From: Coriobacteriia bacterium
GTDB lineage: Bacteria > Actinomycetota > Coriobacteriia > Anaerosomatales > SLCP01
Length of the DNA: 5,081 bases
Reading direction: 5' to 3'
Assembly (NCBI GenBank): GCA_007125735.1
Contig: SLCP01000026.1
Coordinates: forward strand, 1-5,081
Of this stretch, positions 1 to 5,081 are shown piece by piece (position 1 is the stretch's first letter; each line of letters opens with the position of its first letter). The notes under the pieces were generated by a model, which searched no databases, was not told where the DNA came from, and worked only from the letters and a program-made list of their open reading frames with translations. The position numbers and the translations under genes are program-made.

Positions 1-580
1 GATCGCGCTCGCCGGAGTAGCGCTCGTCGCCGAGCCACTCGCCCTCCGAGCCCCAGTAGATGTCCTCCTCGGGCTCCCAGATGTCCTCGCGACCGCCGCC
101 GAAGCCCGCGGTCTTGAACCCCATCGACTCGAGAGCGACGTTCCCGGCGAGGATCATGAGGTCAGCCCAGGAGATCTTACGGCCATACTTCTGCTTGACC
201 GGCCAGAGCAGACGGCGCGACTTGTCGAGGTTGGCGTTGTCCGGCCAGCTGTTGAGGGGCGCGAAGCGCTGCGAGCCCGAGCCGCCACCGCCTCGGCCAT
301 CGCCCGAGCGGTACGTGCCGGCGCTGTGCCACGCCATGCGGATCATGAGCCCGCCGTAGTGGCCATAGTCCGCTGGCCACCACTCCTGCGACTCGGTCAT
401 AAGCGCGCGGAGGTCCTGTTTCACCGCGTCGAGATCGAGTGACGCGAACTCCTCGGCGTAGTCGAACTCCTCGCCCATCGGGTCGCCCGCAGGCGGGTTC
501 TGGTGGAGGATCTTGAGGTTGAGCTGGTCAGGCCACCAGTCCTTGTTCGAGGTACCGCGTAGCTTGCTGAGATCGCCCAT
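1..580 (-). CDS. katG: Catalase-peroxidase KatG, N-terminal part (cut by window edge)
   Basis: This is the N-terminal 193 residues of a bifunctional haem catalase-peroxidase, which breaks down hydrogen peroxide and also oxidises organic donors; the family is normally about 720-750 residues, so the truncation is only the window edge. Recognisable KatG signatures are KDWWPDQLNLKILHQN (residues 13-28), the distal haem-pocket motif RMAWHSAGTYR with catalytic Arg81, Trp84 and His85, then QRFAPLNSWPDN and the WLGDERYSG stretch near the edge. Trp84 is the residue that in known KatGs is cross-linked to a Tyr and a Met; those two lie outside the window. The ATG at 580 is preceded on the minus strand by GAGAGGGG (589-596) with an 8-base spacer. 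It sits 37 bases downstream of the Fur-family gene on the same strand, so the two are probably co-transcribed and peroxide-induced. No broken residues are seen in the part present. Confidence 0.96.
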   Translation of the reverse strand, partial: MGDLSKLRGTSNKDWWPDQLNLKILHQNPPAGDPMGEEFDYAEEFASLDLDAVKQDLRALMTESQEWWPADYGHYGGLMIRMAWHSAGTYRSGDGRGGGGSGSQRFAPLNSWPDNANLDKSRRLLWPVKQKYGRKISWADLMILAGNVALESMGFKTAGFGGGREDIWEPEEDIYWGSEGEWLGDERYSGERD

Positions 581-617
581 GGTTGAAACCCCTCTCTTGG
601 TGCTCGTGTTCGGTCGT

Positions 618-1097
618 CTATGTCTTGCGCCGGCTGCGGCGCGTGGTACCTGTACTCCGTTCGCACTCAGTGCATACCCCGCGCAACCGGACCTCGACGG
701 TCTCAACGCTCCCGATCCCGGCGCTACTCGCAGACGCTCGAACTTTATCGAGGGCCGGGTCGACGATGTCGTGCGCGGCGCCACATCGCATACACACGAA
801 GTGGTGGTGGTGCTCGAGGTTGGCGTCGTACCTTACTGGTCCGTGCGTGAGAGTCGTGCGCGTCACGCACCCCAGCTCTACGAGCGTGGCGGCGGTGCGG
901 TACACGGTGTCGCGCGAGATGGTCGGGATCCTGGTGCGCACGTTGCGGTAGATCGTCTCTGCATCGGGATGCGCTTCGGAGCCCGCGATCTCCCGCACGA
1001 CCTCGATGCGCTGGTGCGTCAGCCTCATGCCGCGCGCGCGCAACGCATCCTTCATCTCCTCGACCCGACGCTCCATCTCATCGTGCGCGACCGGCAT
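618..1097 (-). CDS. Fur-family peroxide-responsive repressor (PerR/FurA type)
   Basis: A 159-residue metal-dependent repressor of the Fur superfamily, full length. The N-terminal winged helix holds RLTHQR (25-30), the HPDAETIY segment (43-50) and the recognition helix region DTVYRTAATLVELG (63-76). The dimerisation half has HHHHFVCMRCG (96-106) and a C-terminal CTEC; the pairs Cys102/Cys105 and Cys142/Cys145 would form the structural zinc site. By alignment in my head with Bacillus PerR, His43, Asp91, His97, His99 and Asp110 match the five regulatory Fe/Mn ligands, including the Asp (in RYD) that favours peroxide sensing by PerR over iron sensing by Fur. The start is supported by AAGGAGG four bases upstream (1102-1108). 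Position directly ahead of katG is the furA-katG operon order of actinobacteria, whose regulator is known to repress its own operon. Whether it is called perR or furA is open; the peroxide role is inferred from ligands plus neighbour. Confidence 0.93.
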   Translation of the reverse strand: MPVAHDEMERRVEEMKDALRARGMRLTHQRIEVVREIAGSEAHPDAETIYRNVRTRIPTISRDTVYRTAATLVELGCVTRTTLTHGPVRYDANLEHHHHFVCMRCGAAHDIVDPALDKVRASASSAGIGSVETVEVRLRGVCTECERSTGTTRRSRRKT

Positions 1098-1119
1098 GCT
1101 GCCTCCTTGCTGCGTATTG

Positions 1120-1150
1120 TTCTTATCCCAGAATCTTTCGCAGTAAACAA
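1120..1150 (-). promoter_or_regulatory. Candidate promoter and operator of the regulator-katG operon
   Basis: Reading the minus strand, TTGTTT (1145-1150) and GATAAG (1122-1127) are separated by 17 bases, a fair -35/-10 pair ending about 25 bases before the ATG at 1097. Overlapping the -10 is a dyad TTCT-6-AGAA (1120-1133), and a wider TTGTT/AACAA pair (1117-1121 and 1146-1150) brackets the whole promoter. This is an AT-richer patch in a GC-rich region. Fur-family repressors bind AT-rich dyads over their own promoters, so autoregulation is plausible. Matches to consensus are partial and no experimental site is implied. Confidence 0.35.
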
Positions 1151-1272
1151 CCCACGCGGGACGCGCGCCTGGAGATCCAGAGCCATCGGGGCGACCGTGA
1201 CATGGACGGCTCCGTGGGGAATCTCCTTTTCAGGCCGTTGGACGCGCCTTGCCCCACCATGCTCACACAGCG

Positions 1273-1278
1273 AAAGGA
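1273..1278 (+). promoter_or_regulatory. Ribosome binding site fixing the start of the selenoprotein gene
   Basis: AAAGGA stands six bases before the ATG at 1285. The ATG at 1435, where an ORF finder would start after the in-frame TGA, has no comparable purine-rich site before it. This supports 1285 as the true start. Confidence 0.65.
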
Positions 1279-1284
1279 CGCTGC

Positions 1285-1776
1285 ATGCCTCGTGTGAAGC
1301 TCGATGCCACCGCCCCCGACTTCACGCTCCCCGACTTCTCCGGTGAGCCCGTCAGCCTCTCGGGCTTTCGCGGGAGGGCGCACGTGCTGCTCGTCTTCAA
1401 TCGAGGCTTCTATTGACCGTTCTGCCGCAGGCACATGGCGCAGTTGCGCAACCAACACTCCGAGTTCGTGAACCGCACCGTCGAGATCGTCGTCGTGGGC
1501 CCGGAAGACGCCTCGGCGTTCTTGCGGTACTGGAAGGCGCATGACCTGCCCTTCATCGGCCTTCCCGACCCGACCCACTCAGTGCTCAAGCTCTACGGTC
1601 AGCAGGTCAACCTCTTCAAGCTTGGACGCATGCCGGCCCAGGTGCTCATAGACAGGGACGGGGTCGCCCGGTTCGTGCACTACGGCCACAGCATGCACGA
1701 CATCCCTGATACCGCCGAGGTGCTCGCGCTCGTCGACGAGATCGACGGCGCGGCGAGAGCCGAGACGAGTGCCTGA
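1285..1776 (+). CDS. Peroxiredoxin-like (AhpC/TSA, redoxin-fold) selenoprotein, Sec at codon 44
   Basis: A 163-residue thioredoxin-fold protein of the peroxiredoxin-like AhpC/TSA group, expected to be a cytosolic thiol- and selenol-dependent peroxidase or reductase (no signal peptide or membrane segment). The start has APDFTLPDFSG (10-20), then a beta strand HVLLVF (33-38), the active-site segment NRGFY-U-PFCRRHMAQLR with TGA as codon 44 and resolving-type Cys47, and the cis-Pro loop MPAQVLIDRDG (Pro117). Cysteine homologues of this family typically have a CPFC-type motif here, so the TGA falls on the first, peroxidatic cysteine position. Reading frame, family similarity and codon use continue unbroken on both sides, and there is no other in-frame stop. 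This argues for selenocysteine insertion rather than a nonsense pseudogene, though a TGC/TGT-to-TGA mutation cannot be excluded without homologues and sel genes. A standard caller would report only residues 51-163 (from 1435). It lies divergently from the peroxide regulator and katG, fitting a role in peroxide defence. Confidence 0.85.
1414..1416 (+). other. In-frame UGA, predicted selenocysteine codon (U44)
   Basis: TGA in frame with the ATG at 1285, between TAT (Tyr43) and CCG (Pro45), followed two codons later by TGC (Cys47). This makes a UxxC redox motif in place of the usual CxxC. The true stop is the TGA at 1774-1776. Confidence 0.82.
1417..1452 (+). promoter_or_regulatory. Candidate bacterial SECIS element
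   Basis: Bacterial SECIS hairpins lie inside the coding sequence just after the UGA, with an apical loop roughly 16-37 bases downstream that carries a G (often GU) near its start. Here GCGC (1438-1441) pairs perfectly with GCGC (1446-1449) around a loop AGUU (1442-1445), leaving 25 bases between UGA and loop and a G at the second loop position. A lower clamp GUU (1419-1421) can pair with AAC (1450-1452), and the intervening bases can form a side stem UGCC-GCA-GGCA (1423-1433). An alternative fold pairs CUGC (1422-1425) with GCAG (1440-1443). Folding was done by eye. Confidence 0.5.
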
Positions 1777-1841
1777 GAAGGCGCCCGTAGTACACGTCTG
1801 CGAGCTTTCACGCGTCCCGCCGGACACGCGAACCGCCCTGG

Positions 1842-1847
1842 TATCAT
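1842..1847 (+). promoter_or_regulatory. Candidate -10 element (TATCAT) of the histidine kinase gene
   Basis: TATCAT fits the TAnnnT pattern of actinobacterial housekeeping promoters; a -35-like CGGACA lies at 1821-1826, 15 bases upstream, which is short. The ATG at 1846 overlaps this element, so if the promoter is real that ATG cannot be the translation start. Confidence 0.4.
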
Positions 1848-1894
1848 GTTCGTAGGCGAGCAGCGTGCACCGGACCAAGGCCAGCATTCGCTGG

Positions 1895-1899
1895 GGAGG
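1895..1899 (+). promoter_or_regulatory. Ribosome binding site deciding the GTG start of the kinase
   Basis: GGAGG lies six bases before the in-frame GTG at 1906, whereas the upstream in-frame ATG at 1846 has no such site and overlaps a -10-like hexamer. Confidence 0.7.
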
Positions 1900-1905
1900 C
1901 GGGCT

Positions 1906-3465
1906 GTGGGCGATTCGGCACGCGACACAACGACGGAAACGACCTTCCTGTCGATTATCGACGAGGCTCCCGATGCCATATTCGTGGGCACGGGAGGTCG
2001 GTTCGCCTTCGTCAACAAGGCCATGTGCTCGCTCATCGGAGTTGCTGCGGCCGACGACCTCATCGGCACGCCGGCGCTCGACATCGTTCACCCGGACTAC
2101 CGGCAAGCCGTCAAAGAGCGCATGCGGGCGCTCGACGAGAGCGGGACTCGACAACCAGCGCGCGAGGTCGTCTTCCTCCGCGCCGATGGCAGCGAGATAC
2201 CGGTCGAGACCAAAGCCACCCCGATCACGTACGAGGGACGCGACAGTAGCCTCGTGTTCGTCAGGGACATCACCGAGCGCAAGGCCGTAGAAGCGGAACT
2301 CGCGTACCAGCATGACCTCATGCAATACGTGATCGAGCACGACCGCAGCGCCATCGCCGTACACGACACGGACCTGCGCTACATCTACGTGAGTCAGCGG
2401 TATCTCGATGACTACCGGGTGACCGAGGCCGAGGTCATCGGCAAGCATCACTACGACGTTTTCCCCGACATCCCCGAGAAGTGGCGTGAGGTCCATCGCC
2501 GCGCACTTGCCGGCGAGGTGCTGCGCGCCGATGAGGACTTCTTCATCCGCGAAGACGGCAGTGTGGACTGGACGAGCTGGGAGTGTCGCCCCTGGTACGA
2601 GAAGGACGGCTCGATCGGCGGCATCATCCTCTACACGGAAGTGATCAACGCACGCAAGGAGGCAGAGCAGGAACTCGCACGCCATCGCGACCATCTTGAG
2701 GAGATCGTAGCCGAGCGCACGCGCGAACTCGAGCAACTCAATGTCGAACTTGCGGAAGCGACGAAGGCCAAGAGCGCGTTCCTCGCGAGCATGAGCCACG
2801 AACTGCGGACCCCGCTCAATTCGATAATCGGGTTCTCCGGAATGATGCTGCAGGGGATGGTTGGTCCGCTCTCCGAGGAACAGGAGAAGCAGATCGGCAT
2901 GGTGTATCGGTCGGGCAGGCACCTGCTCTCCTTGGTCGATGAGATCCTCGACCTCACAAAGATCGAGTCTGGCCTGGTGACGATCGAGTATGAGACGTTC
3001 GACCCATCGACCGTGCTCTCAGAGGTCGCTGGTGCTTTGAGCCCTCTGGCGACCGAGAAGGCGCTCGAAGTCGTCGTTCGCCCGTCCGCCGACCTAGGGC
3101 TGATCTCTTCGGACTACGGCAAAGTGAAACAGGTGCTCCTCAATCTCGCAGGGAATGCAGTGAAGTTCACCGACTTCGGGCGCGTCGAGCTAGCCGCATT
3201 CGCGGGTAGTGACGAGCACGTCGAGTTCACCGTCACAGACACCGGTCCGGGCATTCCGGCCGAGCACGTGGAGAAGATATTCGAGCCTTTCGTCCAAATC
3301 GAAGGCGGTGCGCAGTCCAAACCAGGCGGAACAGGCCTCGGCCTGTCCATCTGCAGGGAGTTCGCCCTGCTGCTCGGAGGCGAGATCACCGTTGAGAGCG
3401 AGATCGGAAGCGGGTCTGCGTTCACCTTCAGGCTGCCGAGAAGACCGCCGGACGACGGGCCGTAG
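1906..3465 (+). CDS. Cytosolic two-PAS sensor histidine kinase
   Basis: A 519-residue hybrid-free sensor kinase that would autophosphorylate on histidine and pass phosphate to a response regulator. Order of parts: PAS domain 1 (about 14-126, ending DITERK), PAS domain 2 (about 136-252, with HHYDVFPDIPEKWREVHRRA and a PWYEKDGSIGG segment), a coiled-coil linker (about 250-290), a HisKA dimerisation helix with SHELRTPLNSIIGF (phospho-acceptor His298, and the HExxT phosphatase-type motif), and a HATPase_c domain with N-box NLAGNAVKFT (Asn417), G1 box DTGPGIP (Asp445), EPFVQ and G2 box GGTGLGLS (474-481). All catalytic boxes are intact. No membrane segment or signal peptide is visible, so it senses an internal signal, perhaps redox or a small ligand through PAS; no haem- or flavin-binding motif can be claimed. 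The GTG start is chosen for its GGAGG site; an ATG 20 codons earlier (1846) is the alternative. No response regulator is adjacent, so the partner is elsewhere. Confidence 0.93.
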   Translation: MGDSARDTTTETTFLSIIDEAPDAIFVGTGGRFAFVNKAMCSLIGVAAADDLIGTPALDIVHPDYRQAVKERMRALDESGTRQPAREVVFLRADGSEIPVETKATPITYEGRDSSLVFVRDITERKAVEAELAYQHDLMQYVIEHDRSAIAVHDTDLRYIYVSQRYLDDYRVTEAEVIGKHHYDVFPDIPEKWREVHRRALAGEVLRADEDFFIREDGSVDWTSWECRPWYEKDGSIGGIILYTEVINARKEAEQELARHRDHLEEIVAERTRELEQLNVELAEATKAKSAFLASMSHELRTPLNSIIGFSGMMLQGMVGPLSEEQEKQIGMVYRSGRHLLSLVDEILDLTKIESGLVTIEYETFDPSTVLSEVAGALSPLATEKALEVVVRPSADLGLISSDYGKVKQVLLNLAGNAVKFTDFGRVELAAFAGSDEHVEFTVTDTGPGIPAEHVEKIFEPFVQIEGGAQSKPGGTGLGLSICREFALLLGGEITVESEIGSGSAFTFRLPRRPPDDGP

Positions 3466-3621
3466 TCGAACGGAACGCCTGCTTCGCTGACCTGGCCTAC
3501 GTCCGGCGGTGCCTCACTGCGGATCCTCGGGGCACAGTTTGACAACGTCACACACTGCGCGCCGCGCGCGTTCGTCAGCGTGCACATGATATGCGCACAT
3601 GTTGCTCGTGCGAGATCGCCC
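3466..3621. other. Convergent intergenic region with imperfect dyads
   Basis: 156 bases between two converging genes, with no ORF having a ribosome binding site. Two inverted repeats stand out: GT-x-TGAC-AAC-GTCA-x-AC (3537-3553) and GTGC-x-CAT-GAT-ATG-x-GCAC (3580-3598), each with one mismatch in the arms. Between them is a nearly alternating GC run (3556-3570). Either dyad could fold in RNA and act as a bidirectional end signal, but neither has a T-tract, so no classical terminator is called. Confidence 0.5.
3580..3598. terminator. Imperfect hairpin, possible bidirectional terminator
   Basis: Arms GTGC/GCAC (3580-3583 and 3595-3598) and CAT/ATG (3585-3587 and 3591-3593) with one A-C mismatch and a GAT loop. 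It lies 24 bases beyond the stop codon of the surface protein gene and about 115 beyond that of the kinase. There is no U-tract on either strand, so function is uncertain. Confidence 0.25.
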
Positions 3622-5081
3622 CTACGGCGTCAAGCCTGCCGCCGCGAGAGCTGCAGCCCGCACCACGTTGGTCACGGCGTTCGTGCCGCCGAAGAACGTC
3701 ATGAAGTCGATCTCAGCGGCGTTTGCGGTAAGAGCGGTCGCCGTGTCTGCGTTGAGCACGGTCGGGGTGGTCAGCAGCATGACGCTGCCGGCCTTGCCCT
3801 GCACCACGCCGCCTGCAAGCGCATCGGGGAAGTCCGTGCCGGTGGTGATGCCCACACGGTCCCAGACGTGATCGGCGCTCTCGACCGCGTAGGTCGCGAC
3901 ATCCACGGCCGTCGCGTAGCGGTCGGCACCTGCGAGACGCTCAACGTCGCCGGTAAGCAGGTTGTCGAGCACGGTCTCGGTCTGCGGACTCACCACAGCC
4001 GTGCCGCCGAGGATGAGCGCGTCGGTCACGTCTTCCATCGCAGCCACGGTCGCAGGCGAGAGCCCGGTCGTGGGATTGGCGAGGAAGAGCGGCCACTTCT
4101 GCGCGGCAGCAAGCGGTGCTGCAGCGAGCGCATCGGGGAAGTTGCCGCCGGTGGCCACGAAGGCCATACCGTCGTACTCATCGTCGAGGATCTCGATGAC
4201 CTCGAGTGCGACCTGGTTGGCGGTGTCGTAGCGGTCGGTGCCCGCGATGCGGTCGACGTTGGCTGCACCGAGAGCGGTGTTGAGCGCGGTCTCGACCGCA
4301 GGACCCACAGCAGCGGTGCCGCCGAGGATGATCGCATCGGTCGCGCCGAGGCGTGTGATCTCAGCGAGCACGCCTGCGGGAACGGTGTCGGTGCCCACGA
4401 GCAGGATCGGGCCGTCGACCGCACCGGCGAGCGCGGTGCCGCCAAGGGCATCGGGCCAGTTCATGCCGGTGGCGATGACCACGGTGTCGACACTGCCGTC
4501 TTCAGGGTAGGCGAGCTTGGATGCCTCGATGGCGGTCGCGAAGCGGTTCGCGCCTGCGACGTTGATGACGGGCGGCGCGGGATCCGTGCCGCTTACCTCG
4601 AAGCTGGCGCTGTTCTCGTCCTCGACGTTGCCGGCCACATCAACGCTCCAGTATGCGAGCTCATGAGTGCCCGGGCCGAAGGTGAGTGCCTCGTCGTACG
4701 CGGCTGCCTCACCGTCTCCGATACGGTAGTAGGTCGCGGCGACACCTGAGACGGCATCGGTGGCTTCGAGCGAGATGGTCGCGCTGTCGACGTACTCGGC
4801 AAGCGCGTCAGACGTGGTCACCGGCGGTGCGGTGTCGACCTTGAACTCGACCGTGCGCGTTGGATTGGTGCTGCTTTCGACTTCGATGGCCCGGTGGTAG
4901 AGCACGTGCTCGCCGTCGGTGACGCCAGACACGTCCCCTCCATCGACCCAGTCACCATCTCCGAGCTTCCACTCCACGCGCTCGACACGTGGCACCAGGC
5001 TGGGATCGTTCGCCTCGACGCTGATGCTCGGCGTGGTGACGTACCAGCCCATCAGCCCATCTGTCTCGGCCGGGTCGAACA
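3622..5081 (-). CDS. Surface protein with Ig-like units and three CWB2 cell-wall-binding repeats (N-terminus outside window)
   Basis: The C-terminal 485 residues of a larger secreted, cell-wall-associated protein. The frame stays open upstream of the ATG at 5052 up to the edge (FDPAETDGL precedes it), so that ATG is internal. Two Ig-like/OmpL47-type units come first: one reaches the edge and ends near VEFKVDTAPPVT, containing GWYVTTPSISVEA and a W-K-L-GDG strand; the second holds ATYYRIGDGEAAAYDE and THELAYWSVDVAGNVED. A short linker SGTDPAPP leads to three CWB2-type repeats, each opening with AGxxRxxTA-like motifs (AGANRFATA, AGTDRYDTA, AGADRYATA) and carrying NWPDALGG/NFPDALAA/DFPDALAG and a late GGT-A-V motif. 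CWB2 arrays of three are known to attach proteins non-covalently to wall polymers (as in Clostridioides difficile), so this part is the anchor and the Ig-like units probably a stalk. The stop follows the third repeat directly; no sorting signal or membrane helix. The functional domain, if any, lies off the window. Confidence 0.92.
   Translation of the reverse strand, partial: FDPAETDGLMGWYVTTPSISVEANDPSLVPRVERVEWKLGDGDWVDGGDVSGVTDGEHVLYHRAIEVESSTNPTRTVEFKVDTAPPVTTSDALAEYVDSATISLEATDAVSGVAATYYRIGDGEAAAYDEALTFGPGTHELAYWSVDVAGNVEDENSASFEVSGTDPAPPVINVAGANRFATAIEASKLAYPEDGSVDTVVIATGMNWPDALGGTALAGAVDGPILLVGTDTVPAGVLAEITRLGATDAIILGGTAAVGPAVETALNTALGAANVDRIAGTDRYDTANQVALEVIEILDDEYDGMAFVATGGNFPDALAAAPLAAAQKWPLFLANPTTGLSPATVAAMEDVTDALILGGTAVVSPQTETVLDNLLTGDVERLAGADRYATAVDVATYAVESADHVWDRVGITTGTDFPDALAGGVVQGKAGSVMLLTTPTVLNADTATALTANAAEIDFMTFFGGTNAVTNVVRAAALAAAGLTP
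3625..4569 (-). repeat. Three tandem CWB2 repeats (coding)
   Basis: Repeat 1 covers 4261-4569, repeat 2 3949-4260 and repeat 3 3625-3948, with a period of about 103-108 residues. They share the R-x-x-T-A opening, a central PDALxx segment and the GGTxAV motif but are clearly diverged at DNA level, so they are an old domain array and not a recent tandem duplication. Repeat 3 has FFGGTNAV in place of ILGGTAAV/ILGGTAVV and ends the protein. Confidence 0.9.

Larger units (their letters stand above)
1098..1284. other. Divergent intergenic control region
   Basis: These 187 bases separate the minus-strand regulator-katG operon from the plus-strand selenoprotein gene. The half next to the regulator carries the candidate promoter and dyad listed separately. 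In the middle lies a perfect short inverted repeat CTGGA-GA-TCCAG (1169-1180). I do not find a convincing -35/-10 pair for the plus-strand gene; TTGGAC at 1238-1243 is the best -35-like hexamer but has no good -10 partner. No small ORF with a ribosome binding site is seen here. Confidence 0.6.
1777..1905. other. Intergenic region between selenoprotein and histidine kinase genes
   Basis: 129 bases. A GC-rich hairpin is possible: GTCC (1814-1817) pairs with GGAC (1822-1825) around CGCC, and CGC (1811-1813) with GCG (1828-1830) across a two-base bulge. There is no T-tract after it, so it is at best a weak terminator of the selenoprotein gene. The kinase -10 element and ribosome binding site follow. 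Confidence 0.5.

Noticed and set aside
513..1346. Long plus-strand ORF (277 codons) across the regulator gene
   Set aside because: Antisense shadow over a clear Fur-family gene, rich in Arg/His/Ala as expected from reversed GC-rich codons, and overlapping the control region.
1414..1416. Nonsense mutation making the peroxiredoxin-like gene a pseudogene
   Set aside because: Not fully excluded, but the stop falls exactly on the catalytic Cys position, no other damage is seen, and a SECIS-like hairpin follows at the right distance.
1435..1776. A 113-residue ORF starting at ATG 1435 as a separate gene
   Set aside because: It lacks a ribosome binding site, begins inside the thioredoxin fold after the active site, and is in frame with the 1285 start across a TGA at the catalytic position.
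1811..1830. Rho-independent terminator after the selenoprotein gene
   Set aside because: The hairpin has a two-base bulge and no T-tract, so it is mentioned only within the intergenic region.
1579..2922. Long minus-strand ORF (447 codons) opposite the histidine kinase
   Set aside because: Antisense shadow of GC-biased codons; the plus strand encodes intact kinase domains and the minus product resembles nothing.
3539..3567. Promoter starting with a perfect TTGACA (3539-3544)
   Set aside because: At 17 bases downstream there is only GC-rich sequence with no -10 and no plus-strand gene to serve; it is better explained as part of a dyad.
3580..4749. Plus-strand ORF (389 codons) opposite the CWB2 repeats
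   Set aside because: Shadow frame; its internal repetition only mirrors the three CWB2 repeats on the minus strand.
1..5081. CRISPR array, tRNA/rRNA, insertion sequence or defence island
   Set aside because: No regularly spaced direct repeats, no tRNA cloverleaf, no transposase or terminal inverted repeats, and no nuclease-like genes were found in reading both strands.

Overview
The window reads as a high-GC bacterial chromosome segment, most likely from an actinobacterium. The pointers are a Fur-family regulator directly upstream of katG (the furA-katG order known from mycobacteria and streptomycetes), a C-terminal array of three CWB2 cell-wall-binding repeats, GTG start use and strong GGAGG ribosome binding sites. 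Selenoprotein use together with CWB2 proteins would suit an anaerobic or microaerophilic Coriobacteriia-type lineage, but that assignment is inference.

Layout. Bases 1-1097 (minus strand) hold a PerR/FurA-type peroxide regulator followed 37 bases later by katG, cut by the left window edge after 193 residues. Bases 1098-1284 are a divergent control region with a plausible promoter and operator-like dyad for the regulator. Bases 1285-1776 (plus strand) hold a peroxiredoxin-like thioredoxin-fold protein with an in-frame TGA at codon 44, exactly at the first position of its CxxC-type redox motif. It is best read as a selenoprotein (UxxC), and a small hairpin with a GU-containing loop lies 25 bases after the TGA, as expected of a bacterial SECIS. 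Bases 1906-3465 (plus) encode a soluble two-PAS histidine kinase with no response regulator beside it. Bases 3466-3621 are a convergent intergenic region without a gene. Bases 3622-5081 (minus) encode the C-terminal part of a surface protein: two Ig-like units and three CWB2 repeats, with the N-terminus beyond the right edge.

How the parts work together. The left 1.8 kb looks like a peroxide-defence locus: an iron-dependent peroxide sensor, a catalase-peroxidase in its operon, and a divergently transcribed selenium-dependent thiol peroxidase-like enzyme. The kinase and the surface protein have no evident link to it.

The most noteworthy item is the selenoprotein. Standard gene calling would miss its first 50 residues and its catalytic residue, leaving a truncated ORF starting at 1435. 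I see no CRISPR array, RNA gene, transposon or defence system here.
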